Positions 7,384 to 13,390 of a DNA stretch of 22,870 nt are shown in pieces. Each line of letters starts with the position of its first letter. The first letter of the stretch is position 1. The stretch is from positions 1-22,870 of IMG/VR virus record IMGVR_UViG_3300046820_000574; one strand, written 5' to 3'. Position numbers and translations under genes: made by a program. The notes under the pieces were generated by a model that worked only from the letters and a program-made list of their open reading frames with translations, was not told the DNA's origin and did not search any database. The stretch is from a virus.

Positions 7384-8145
7384 ATGAAGTCAATTTATTT
7401 TAATCATATACCAAGAACTGGCGGAACCACACTATCCAGAATGTTACACAACTCTGGAATCAATAGGTGTGGTTTAAGTATTTTTACTCCAGAAACATCT
7501 TTTAACCAAAACAAGGAATTTAATAAGACCAACATCTGCAAAAGCAATCTTGTTATGGGTCATTATGGTATTGCCCCATCAATATTTAATCCAGACATAG
7601 AGACCGTTACTTTTTTAAGAAATCCTATAGAACAAGTAGTTAGCATGTTTGCTAAGTTAAACTACGAAAGCCAAACCTCAGATCAGAATGCAACAATTTT
7701 TGAAGTGTTTAGGTTTAGTAAATTCAAGAATGATCCAGCAAACCTTTTTAGAGAATGGCTATATGATGAAAGATCGAAAGAGTATACAAATAATGGACAA
7801 ATATACAATCTAGTTAACACAAGATACCCATACCTATATGATGTAGAAACTGGCATGGATGCAGATCAAGAAACACAGACTATCGTAACAAACGAAAATG
7901 CAAAAGAAAAGATAGAGTCCTTGCTGTTTTTGGGAACCACGGAAAACATATACAGAGGATATGTACAGATAGTAGATATTATAAATAATGGTTTTGGGGT
8001 CAGCCTTAACAAACTTCAGAGGTCTGGAGTGTATAACGGGATAAACGAAACAAAAGATATACTTAAGACATTGAGCAAGGCAGAGAAAGACTATATTTTA
8101 GATAAAAATAGTATAGACAATTACTATTGGGAAAAGGCTTTGTAG
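7384..8145 (+). CDS. Sulfotransferase-like protein (family 2 type)
   Basis: From ATG 7384 the product is 253 residues. FNHIPRTGGTTLSRML at residues 6-21 matches the PAPS 5'-phosphosulfate loop of heparan-type (family 2) sulfotransferases (HIPKTGGTT). VTFLRNPIEQVVSMFAKLNY around residue 80-100 matches the 3'-phosphate site (FLRDPVERxxSxY). The C-terminal part ends in a TENIYRGY helix and a DNYYWEKAL tail. Predicted reaction: transfer of sulfate from PAPS to a sugar or other hydroxyl group; the acceptor is unknown. It sits alone between a terminator and a promoter, with its weak RBS inside the terminator stem, so expression is probably low or conditional. An APS-kinase-like domain at 19771 could supply PAPS. 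The in-frame GTG at 7357 lies inside the hairpin loop region and is an unlikely start. Confidence 0.75.
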   Translation: MKSIYFNHIPRTGGTTLSRMLHNSGINRCGLSIFTPETSFNQNKEFNKTNICKSNLVMGHYGIAPSIFNPDIETVTFLRNPIEQVVSMFAKLNYESQTSDQNATIFEVFRFSKFKNDPANLFREWLYDERSKEYTNNGQIYNLVNTRYPYLYDVETGMDADQETQTIVTNENAKEKIESLLFLGTTENIYRGYVQIVDIINNGFGVSLNKLQRSGVYNGINETKDILKTLSKAEKDYILDKNSIDNYYWEKAL

Positions 8146-8188
8146 CAACATAGGTCATTATACACAGTGATGGCTGTGTGCCACCCCT

Positions 8189-8213
8189 ATTTTATGCAAT
8201 AAAATGGTATAAT
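8189..8213 (+). promoter_or_regulatory. Extended -10 promoter with overlapping inverted repeat
   Basis: TGGTATAAT (8205-8213) is a perfect extended -10 box. Directly before it, ATTTTAT-GCA-ATAAAAT (8189-8205) is a perfect 7-bp inverted repeat filling the spacer region, where a repressor or activator could bind. No -35 box is seen. Transcription would begin near 8220, about 30 bases before the PA14 gene. A second small stem (ACACAG 8162-8167 with CTGTGT 8174-8179) lies upstream and may end transcription of the sulfotransferase gene. Confidence 0.6.
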
Positions 8214-8221
8214 CATCCTAT

Positions 8222-8251
8222 CAGACATCCAGTCTGCAAGGGGGAAGGGCA
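8222..8251 (+). promoter_or_regulatory. Leader hairpin and strong Shine-Dalgarno site
   Basis: CAGAC (8222-8226) pairs with GTCTG (8232-8236) around an ATCCA loop at the 5' end of the predicted transcript. It is followed by AAGGGGGAAGGG (8238-8249), an exceptionally long purine-rich ribosome binding site. The AGGGGG core ends 7 bases before ATA 8252, ideal spacing. This decides the start of the PA14 gene. Confidence 0.6.
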
Positions 8252-10333
8252 ATAAAACAATTACTAAGAATAGCGACAGCCACACTGTTAGCCTTTGGTT
8301 GGCTTCTAATAGCCCCTACAGAGGCTCATTCTGACGATCCTATAACAATAGGTGCCCAAAGGATAGAAGCCCTTAACGAAAAGGTCTCAGACCTTAATGA
8401 CAGTGCTGAGTTTGTCTCCCTTATTGGTGTGGCACAGGATAGGTATGAGGCTGCCGTAACTGCCAGGGACAACAAAATCTCAGCAGAAGAAGCATACGAT
8501 GAAGCAGTAGAGACAGAAGCCAATGCCCTATCTACCCTTGATGAAAAAATATTAAATGTATCTACAGCCCAGTCAGCAGTAGATGGACAAACAGCCACAG
8601 TAGAAATAGCCCTTAATGAAAAGAACGCTGCTCAAGAAGCACTTAGTATAGCCAACATTAATCTTCAAACCGCACAGTCCAATATGCAGTCTGCTGGAGG
8701 ACAAGGTTTGGCATATACTGTTTATCACCTGGCAAGAGTATTTCCTGGTATAGCAGTACCAAGTGGAGTTATCTGTACTGGAACTTGGAACTCAAACTAT
8801 ATGAGTCTTCCAGTTTGTGGCAATAGATATGAAAACTTTATAGTTAAATTTACTGGACAGATTACAGTTCCAGATCATTGGACATCAACATATTTTGCAG
8901 GATATACAGATGATGGTTTTAGAATGTACATTGATGGACAACTTGCAGTAAACAACTGGGTAGAGCAAGGAGTAAGGTGGAGTAACTATTCACCAGTATA
9001 TGATGTTACAACAGATAAGACATTTGATGTAGAAATTTGGTGGTACAACGGAGGAGGCCCAGGCTCCTATCATCTTGGCTGGGCTATTCCTGGAGGGTGG
9101 ACTGGAGCAGGATGTGACTACACTGGTGGCTGGGGAGTAGGATTTAGTTGTAATCTTGGAACATTTTCATCTGGTCCAGGTGCAACCCAGTCGCAAATAG
9201 ATGCTTATAATGAAGCACTTGCAACAAGGAATGCAGCGCAACAAGAATACAATAGCAGATCACTTGCATATACACAAGGGTCTGCAACATTAAGTAATTT
9301 ACAGAATGATTTAGAGTTAGCACAGGATGAAAAAGATGCTGCAGAAACTGCATACGAGATTGCACAATTAAACACTGCTTTAACATTGGCAGCAAAAGAT
9401 AGTGCCATTCAAAACTATAATAACGCTATTGAAGATATGAATGATGCTATTACTGCTGCTGAACAAGAGTATGAGGCTCAGTGGGATTTTGAAGAGAAGC
9501 AAAGAATTAACGCTGCTATTGCCACTGCCCTTGCAAATATGCCACAGCCAACACCTACACCAGAAGTTACAGTAGAGCCTACACCTTCGCCTTCTCCAGA
9601 GCCATCAACTGAACCAACTGAAGAGCCAACTCCAGAGCCTACAGATGATCCTACAGAGGACCCTAAGCCAGAGCCAACTGAGGAACCAACCCCAGATCCA
9701 GAAACAACAGATGAGCCAGTGGTAGACCCAACTGAAGAGCCAACTCCAGAACCTACAACAGAACCAACTCCTGAACCAGAACCAACAACTAATCCTGAAA
9801 TAGAAGATGAAGAGTTGGCTGAACTTATTCCTGAAAAGGGTACAGGAACAGAAGAAGATTTGTCTAATGTTATTGCTAATCTTACAAGCAAAGATAATAA
9901 ATTAGTTAAACTTTCTCCAGAACAGGTAGCAGCAGTTAGTCAGACACTTAAGTCATTAACACAAGAAGCAAAGGCTGAGGTTGCGGAAAACCTTGGTATT
10001 AAAGCATCAGAAGTTGCACAGATTGCTGAGCAGATGAAAGATAATCCAGCCCTTGCATCAGCATTTGTTGAATTCGCAGAAAGAGCAGGGGATGCAGGAG
10101 AAACACCAATGCCATTTACATTAGCAGATGCAGTAACAGAGGTTCAAACAGAAGCATTCTTAGCAGATCCACTTGGAGCATTATTCGATGTGGACCCACT
10201 AGAACTCCTATCCAATTTCTCTGAGTTGGGTATGGACATGACAGATGATCAGAGAGAAAAAGCCCAAGAAGTAATTGTCCCAGTAATCATTGTTTCACAG
10301 ATTGCTAGTGCAATGATTGGGATGAGGAGGTAA
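8252..10333 (+). CDS. Secreted PA14-domain protein with Pro-rich spacer; apparent ATA start
   Basis: The frame is open from 8213. Read from ATA 8252 it begins KQLLRIATATLLAFGWLLIA and ends PTEAHSDD, a complete Sec signal peptide, giving 693 residues. No ATG, GTG or TTG lies in frame upstream, and the first downstream (GTG 8429) would remove the signal peptide. Layout: coiled coil about 35-150; PA14-like beta domain about 155-284 (AGYTDDGFRMYIDGQLAVNNW, VEIWWYNGGGPGSYHLGW), which in this family binds carbohydrate; second coiled coil about 310-430; Pro/Glu/Thr spacer about 431-516; helical C-terminal domain (EQVAAVSQTLKSL...) ending in a hydrophobic VIVPVIIVSQIASAMIGM segment that may anchor in a membrane. 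It is probably a cell-surface or virion glycan-binding protein. It is followed one base later by a small membrane protein gene, so it belongs to the lysis region. Confidence 0.8.
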   Translation: MKQLLRIATATLLAFGWLLIAPTEAHSDDPITIGAQRIEALNEKVSDLNDSAEFVSLIGVAQDRYEAAVTARDNKISAEEAYDEAVETEANALSTLDEKILNVSTAQSAVDGQTATVEIALNEKNAAQEALSIANINLQTAQSNMQSAGGQGLAYTVYHLARVFPGIAVPSGVICTGTWNSNYMSLPVCGNRYENFIVKFTGQITVPDHWTSTYFAGYTDDGFRMYIDGQLAVNNWVEQGVRWSNYSPVYDVTTDKTFDVEIWWYNGGGPGSYHLGWAIPGGWTGAGCDYTGGWGVGFSCNLGTFSSGPGATQSQIDAYNEALATRNAAQQEYNSRSLAYTQGSATLSNLQNDLELAQDEKDAAETAYEIAQLNTALTLAAKDSAIQNYNNAIEDMNDAITAAEQEYEAQWDFEEKQRINAAIATALANMPQPTPTPEVTVEPTPSPSPEPSTEPTEEPTPEPTDDPTEDPKPEPTEEPTPDPETTDEPVVDPTEEPTPEPTTEPTPEPEPTTNPEIEDEELAELIPEKGTGTEEDLSNVIANLTSKDNKLVKLSPEQVAAVSQTLKSLTQEAKAEVAENLGIKASEVAQIAEQMKDNPALASAFVEFAERAGDAGETPMPFTLADAVTEVQTEAFLADPLGALFDVDPLELLSNFSELGMDMTDDQREKAQEVIVPVIIVSQIASAMIGMRR
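9542..9796 (+). repeat. Pro/Glu/Thr repeat spacer inside PA14 gene
   Basis: About 85 codons of degenerate tandem repeats encode units like PTEEPTPEPT and EPTTEPTPEPEP. At DNA level the GAAGAGCCAACTCCAGA type unit recurs at about 9621 and 9735 with variants between. Such spacers are extended and acidic and are classical targets for O-glycosylation on Thr or hydroxyproline. Repeat number probably varies between relatives. Confidence 0.85.
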
Positions 10334-10334
10334 T

Positions 10335-10541
10335 ATGAAAATAATCAAGAAGGTTGTAAAGGGATTCTTTACATGGCTAAAGGATGCAGGAGTGGAAGTA
10401 ATCGCACAGGCCTTTACTCTCCTAGGCTTCTTCATCGCATGGCTAACTTTGACGGGATCAGCAAGAGACATTGTTGGCATTGCAGTACTTGCAACCACAG
10501 TCGTATGGCTAATTACAATCCCACTAAGAAAGGAGGACTAA
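10335..10541 (+). CDS. Small two-pass membrane protein (possible holin partner)
   Basis: This 68-residue protein follows GAGGAGGT with good spacing, one base after the PA14 gene. It has an amphipathic basic N-terminus (MKIIKKVVKGFFTWLKD), a first hydrophobic helix (VIAQAFTLLGFFIAWLTL), a short polar turn (TGSARD), a second helix (IVGIAVLATTVVWLITI) and a charged tail. Two membrane spans in a tiny protein beside a holin-like gene suggest a holin, antiholin or membrane anchor. No sequence motif proves this. Confidence 0.65.
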   Translation: MKIIKKVVKGFFTWLKDAGVEVIAQAFTLLGFFIAWLTLTGSARDIVGIAVLATTVVWLITIPLRKED

Positions 10542-10542
10542 A

Positions 10543-10830
10543 ATGGCGACAAGAAAAAAGGTAGTAGAGGCCCCTAAGAAGGAGCACCCACAAAAGGCTT
10601 TGACAAATGTTTTGATGCGTATCGTAGCAGTATTCGCTGCTTCTGGTCTATCAGTACTTGGTGCTGGAGCAGTAGTAGGCATTGATACAGTCCAGGCAGT
10701 TATGCTTGCAGGCTTGCTAGGCGTAGCAACAGTCATTGAAAGACTGGCAAGGGCTTTTTTGGACGATGGAAAACTCACATTGGCAGAGATCAATGATGCG
10801 TTTAAGACTGTAGATAAAAAGGCTAATTAG
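10543..10830 (+). CDS. Holin-like membrane protein, 95 aa
   Basis: ATG 10543 follows AAGGAGG. The N-terminus is basic and Pro/Lys-rich (TRKKVVEAPKKEHPQK). Two hydrophobic helices follow, VLMRIVAVFAASGLSVLGAGAVVGI and VQAVMLAGLLGVATVIERLARAF, and then a polar helical tail DDGKLTLAEINDAFKTVDKK. Size, two spans and a charged C-terminus fit phage holins, and similar proteins sit in actinophage lysis regions. The endolysin, however, is 7 kb downstream, so lysis genes are split. The gene ends at the regulatory hairpin at 10852. Confidence 0.7.
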   Translation: MATRKKVVEAPKKEHPQKALTNVLMRIVAVFAASGLSVLGAGAVVGIDTVQAVMLAGLLGVATVIERLARAFLDDGKLTLAEINDAFKTVDKKAN

Positions 10831-10846
10831 TCATTATTGGCCTTAG

Positions 10847-10901
10847 TTGACAGCCCTCTCTGGCTGATGGTATACTTGATTATATCTATCTGGAGAGGGC
10901 T
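10847..10901 (+). promoter_or_regulatory. Consensus promoter nested in an RBS-hiding inverted repeat
   Basis: TTGACA (10847-10852), an 18-base spacer and TATACT (10871-10876, preceded by TGG) form a near-consensus promoter with a start near 10883. AGCCCTCTC (10852-10860) and GAGAGGGCT (10893-10901) are a perfect 9-bp inverted repeat, extendable with G-U pairs. The right arm contains GGAGAGG, the ribosome binding site of ATG 10907. RNA from upstream holds both arms and would hide the site; RNA from this promoter lacks the left arm. Confidence 0.75.
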
Positions 10902-10906
10902 TTGTC

Positions 10907-11431
10907 ATGACCTGTATTGCTGTAGTAAGACATGAAGATAAAATCTACATGGCTGGAGATCGTGGTGCCTCTGATGATGGAACAATTTTAGCACTTGATG
11001 CACCAAAAGTTTGGAAGATTGGTCCATATCTTATTGGTTATGCTGGGGCAATGGACGGAGAAAGAATCCGTTACAACTTTAAGCCAACACCACCTAACAT
11101 TAAAGACACAGACAAGTTTATGCAGACTAGGTTTGTTAAAGAACTTCGTGAATTCTATAACGAGTTCTGGGTAGATACTTCAAAAGATGGAGACCTAGGT
11201 TTGATCATCGCAGTCCGTGGAGAAATTTATGAGCACAGTTCTGCAGACATGTCTTTATCTAAGTACACACTTCCATATCTCGCTATGGGTTCAGGTGCAG
11301 AGTATGCTTATGGAGTTTTATATGCAACAGACAAGCAGAAAAATGCAAGGAATAGAGTAGTTCAAGCAGTAAATGCAGCAATTAAATTCAGCCCTTCATG
11401 CATGGGCCCAGTTGACATAGTTAGTCTTTAA
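10907..11431 (+). CDS. Proteasome/HslV-like Ntn-hydrolase protease
   Basis: The 174-residue protein begins MTCIAVVRHEDKIYMAGDRGAS. After Met removal the N-terminal residue is Thr, and the catalytic set T2, D18 (AGD) and K34 (DAPKVW) matches Thr1, Asp17 and Lys33 of HslV and proteasome beta subunits in exact spacing. IGYAGAMDGERI corresponds to the GFAGG oxyanion loop, and LAMGSGAEYAYGVLYA to the conserved GSG segment. There is no propeptide, as in HslV. It would form a ring-shaped peptidase, perhaps partnering with host unfoldases or acting alone. Placement after the holin and before a secreted subtilase is odd. Regulation by the nested promoter and hairpin at 10847-10901 suggests that timing of synthesis matters. 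Confidence 0.8.
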   Translation: MTCIAVVRHEDKIYMAGDRGASDDGTILALDAPKVWKIGPYLIGYAGAMDGERIRYNFKPTPPNIKDTDKFMQTRFVKELREFYNEFWVDTSKDGDLGLIIAVRGEIYEHSSADMSLSKYTLPYLAMGSGAEYAYGVLYATDKQKNARNRVVQAVNAAIKFSPSCMGPVDIVSL

Positions 11432-11440
11432 GGGTATACT
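11412..11440 (+). promoter_or_regulatory. Near-consensus promoter, leaderless start
   Basis: TTGACA (11412-11417), exactly 17 bases, then TATACT (11435-11440). ATG 11447 lies 7 bases after the -10 box, where transcription would begin, so the mRNA of the small acidic protein should be leaderless. The -35 box is inside the last codons of the Ntn-hydrolase gene. Confidence 0.75.
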
Positions 11441-11446
11441 TATTAT

Positions 11447-11650
11447 ATGAATCACTCACACGAAGATTTATCACCAGAAGAGCAAGAGTTTGGTATCTGG
11501 CTTGAAAACGGGATTGAAAGAGGCTGGGTAACACCACCTTACTGCAATACCCATGATGGTGGATACGAATACATGGGTGAAGAAGAATTAGAGGAATGGG
11601 AAGCAGGTGGCGACCCATGCCAACATGTCGTCAGATTGATGATATCGTAA
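11447..11650 (+). CDS. Small acidic Cys/His protein, 67 aa
   Basis: This 67-residue protein is very acidic (HSHEDLSPEEQEF, then MGEEELEEWEAGGDP). It contains YCNTHDGG and DPCQHVVRL, that is C-x2-H and C-x-H pairs that could bind one zinc ion. The tail HVVRL with preceding WEAGGDPC looks like a conserved actinophage motif to me, but I cannot name a family. ATG 11447 is placed by the promoter geometry. A following ATG for the subtilase lies 18 bases downstream of its stop. Confidence 0.6.
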   Translation: MNHSHEDLSPEEQEFGIWLENGIERGWVTPPYCNTHDGGYEYMGEEELEEWEAGGDPCQHVVRLMIS

Positions 11651-11667
11651 CAACGAAAAGGAATAAA

Positions 11668-12576
11668 ATGAAGAAGACACTACTAGCAGTACTATCAGCA
11701 CTACTTGTAATTACCACAGTTCAGCCTTCTCAGGCAAATGATCAAAAGGTTTTAGCAATTATTGATACCGCTATTAACTCAAAAAACTTTAACTCAATTA
11801 TTCATGAGGTTTGCTTTACAACCGTAAAGTCTCCAATTGCAACTCAAAACATGTCGTGCCCAAATGGAGAATTGTTTATGGAGGGTCCAGGAGCAGCATC
11901 TGCACCGTGGCCTGCATCAATTAATAATGGTACATACCATGGAGACACAATGGTAAAGGCAGCACTTGTAAACAATCCAAACATTAAGATTGTTTTTATT
12001 AGAGTTTATAATGTTTCTTCTGTAGGAAATTCACTAACACCATCAGATGGATCAACAATTATCAGTGCTTTGGACTGGATAAACAAAAACGCTTCAAAGT
12101 ATAGTATCGATGCAGTTTCGATCAGCCTGTCTGGAATCAATACTGATCTTAGAACAAGAGTAAAGTCACTACATACAGGATGCACCAACCCAGCAATATT
12201 GAATCCCATTGTAAGTCAGGTTGCAGGACTAAACGCAAAAAATGTTCCTACATTTGTTGCTACTGGTAATGATGGAGAAAGAAACATTGTGGGATTTCCA
12301 GCATGTGTTCCAGGAGTAATTGGTGTAGGTGCACTAGGAAGTGCCACTCAACTTGAAAAAGCAACCAATACTGGTCCAGGACTTGTGATGGTTGCACCAG
12401 GAAGAGTTAGCATCACCAAGTACAATGGCTCAGCAACAGATACCGCTGGAACCTCTGTAGCGACTGCAGTCTCTGCAGCATCATATGTAAACCGCAATAC
12501 ATTTAAAACTTTTGGAGAGTACCTGTCTTCTCTTCCAAAGATTTTAATCGGTACTGCATCGTACATTCGTAGTTAG
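11668..12576 (+). CDS. Secreted subtilisin-like (S8) serine protease
   Basis: ATG 11668 follows AAAAGGA. The 302-residue product has a Sec signal peptide (MKKTLLAVLSALLVITTV, cleavage likely after QPSQA) and all catalytic elements of subtilases: D33 in LAIIDTAIN, H91 in NGTYHGDTM, N201 in VATGNDG (oxyanion hole) and S263 in DTAGTSVATAVSAASY. Four or more cysteines (C49, C64, C172, C213) could form disulfides outside the cell. There is no clear propeptide of normal length, unusual for an S8 protease. The enzyme should act at the host surface or outside: wall protein removal, release, or virion maturation are options. It follows another protease gene, so the pair may work in succession. An in-frame GTG/ATG further upstream (11596) overlaps the previous gene and lacks a signal peptide start. 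Confidence 0.88.
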   Translation: MKKTLLAVLSALLVITTVQPSQANDQKVLAIIDTAINSKNFNSIIHEVCFTTVKSPIATQNMSCPNGELFMEGPGAASAPWPASINNGTYHGDTMVKAALVNNPNIKIVFIRVYNVSSVGNSLTPSDGSTIISALDWINKNASKYSIDAVSISLSGINTDLRTRVKSLHTGCTNPAILNPIVSQVAGLNAKNVPTFVATGNDGERNIVGFPACVPGVIGVGALGSATQLEKATNTGPGLVMVAPGRVSITKYNGSATDTAGTSVATAVSAASYVNRNTFKTFGEYLSSLPKILIGTASYIRS

Positions 12577-12611
12577 AAAATAGTCCTAGGCATGACTTTA
12601 AACTGCCCCAG

Positions 12612-12684
12612 TGCCCTATAACTCAGTTGGTAGAGTGCCGAACTGTTAATTCGGATGTCCCTGGATCGAGACCAGGTGGGGCAG
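12612..12684 (+). tRNA. tRNA-Asn (anticodon GTT)
   Basis: A full cloverleaf can be drawn. Acceptor arms are TGCCCTA (12612-12618) and TGGGGCA (12677-12683), with one T-G wobble. The D stem is ACTC/GAGT with an AGTTGGTA loop; the anticodon stem is CCGAA/TTCGG with loop CTGTTAA and anticodon GTT at 12645-12647; the T stem is CCTGG/CCAGG. The discriminator is G73, as expected for Asn. CCA is not encoded. The T loop is ATCGAGA, so the usual T54 is A. A second copy of the 5' acceptor strand, TGCCCCA (12604-12610), lies just upstream and pairs perfectly with the 3' strand. Confidence 0.92.
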
Positions 12685-12690
12685 CGGTGT

Positions 12691-12712
12691 GGTGTATAAT
12701 TGTTATACCAAG
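12691..12712 (+). promoter_or_regulatory. Promoter -10 with dyad, start of modification cassette
   Basis: TGGTGTATAAT ends at 12700 (TATAAT 12695-12700), 11 bases after the tRNA, matching the context at 657-667. GGTGTATAATTGTTATACC is an imperfect dyad across the -10 box and the expected start site (near 12707), a possible operator. ACAGGAAAA before ATG 12731 is the ribosome binding site. Confidence 0.55.
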
Positions 12713-12730
12713 GTTTTGAGACAGGAAAAA

Positions 12731-13390
12731 ATGATAATAAAGAAAAATGGTATTTCTGGTTCTGAGTGGTGGCTAAACTCTGAGAACTTGTCATTACCAG
12801 ACATACTGATCCAGTCAAGAATTCCAGAAAAATGGTCTAGGTATAACTCAAAAGATATTTTGAATATCTCTAGTGTGTTAAAACCAATAAATAACTATGT
12901 TCTTAATCTATATCCAAAACCACAAATCATGAGCATAAATAATAATATAGTTACATTTAGACAAAGAACTCATGCTGAAATTTGGGTCGAGGAAAGAGAA
13001 GATGGCACTTTGTATGCTTTAGATAAATGTCATCAAAGACAATTTTATCCATCTTCTAATAGGATAGAGAGTGAAGACTGCTTTGATCCAACATATAAAT
13101 TTTATATCCCCTGGTTTATAAATAAAGATATTGAAATACAAATAAACACAGTAGAGGATGAAGATACGCCATTCTATGTCGGCCAGCAAAACTTTATTGG
13201 GAAGTCAATCCAAGAGTCTTTGACATATGCATATTCAGAATTTGTTGATTTCAAGATTAAGAATACTGGTCAATATTATCTAAATCAAAAGTATGCTATT
13301 ATTAGTAAGAACACTGCTATGTATGATATGTCTGCTTTACTAAGCGACGCAGAAATAGCACAACTAAAGGATTACTATGGACAACAGTGA
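12731..13390 (+). CDS. Protein of unknown function, first gene of the cassette
   Basis: ATG 12731 follows AGGAAAA; longer in-frame starts run into the promoter. The 219 residues contain no motif I recognise. Visible are an SGSEWWLNSENLSLPDILIQ opening, alternating beta-like stretches (IVTFRQRTHAEIWVEEREDG), FYIPWFINKDIEIQINTVED, and a soluble helical end LLSDAEIAQLKDYYG. The IPWFI...INT...PF pattern recalls the beta core of the next gene, so both may share a jelly-roll fold. It overlaps the next gene by 14 bases (AAAGGATTACTATG), showing co-translation. Options include a substrate or scaffold protein for the enzymes downstream, or a virion decoration protein. Confidence 0.7.
   Translation: MIIKKNGISGSEWWLNSENLSLPDILIQSRIPEKWSRYNSKDILNISSVLKPINNYVLNLYPKPQIMSINNNIVTFRQRTHAEIWVEEREDGTLYALDKCHQRQFYPSSNRIESEDCFDPTYKFYIPWFINKDIEIQINTVEDEDTPFYVGQQNFIGKSIQESLTYAYSEFVDFKIKNTGQYYLNQKYAIISKNTAMYDMSALLSDAEIAQLKDYYGQQ

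Noticed and set aside
9542-9796. CRISPR-like repeat array
   Set aside because: Repeats are degenerate, in frame and code for a Pro/Glu/Thr spacer; there are no unique spacers of constant length. The Cas4-like gene also has no cas neighbours.
9478-9891. Minus-strand open frame opposite the Pro-rich repeats
   Set aside because: Its Gly/Ser/Val repeats are simply the reverse reading of the PTEEP repeats.
8429-10333. GTG 8429 as start of the PA14 gene
   Set aside because: It would discard an obvious signal peptide in the same frame, has no ribosome binding site, and leaves the strong RBS and promoter upstream unexplained.
12583-12600. Small stem AGTC...GACT after the subtilase gene as terminator
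   Set aside because: The stem is only 4 bp and has no T-run.
12604-12684. tRNA starting at 12604 with the perfect acceptor pairing
   Set aside because: That would leave 10 bases between acceptor and D stem instead of 2; the start at 12612 gives a normal 73-base tRNA with one wobble pair.
12689-12730. Longer N-terminus for the 12731 gene
   Set aside because: The in-frame ATG at 12689 overlaps the -10 box and lies upstream of the predicted transcription start; ATG 12731 has a proper RBS.
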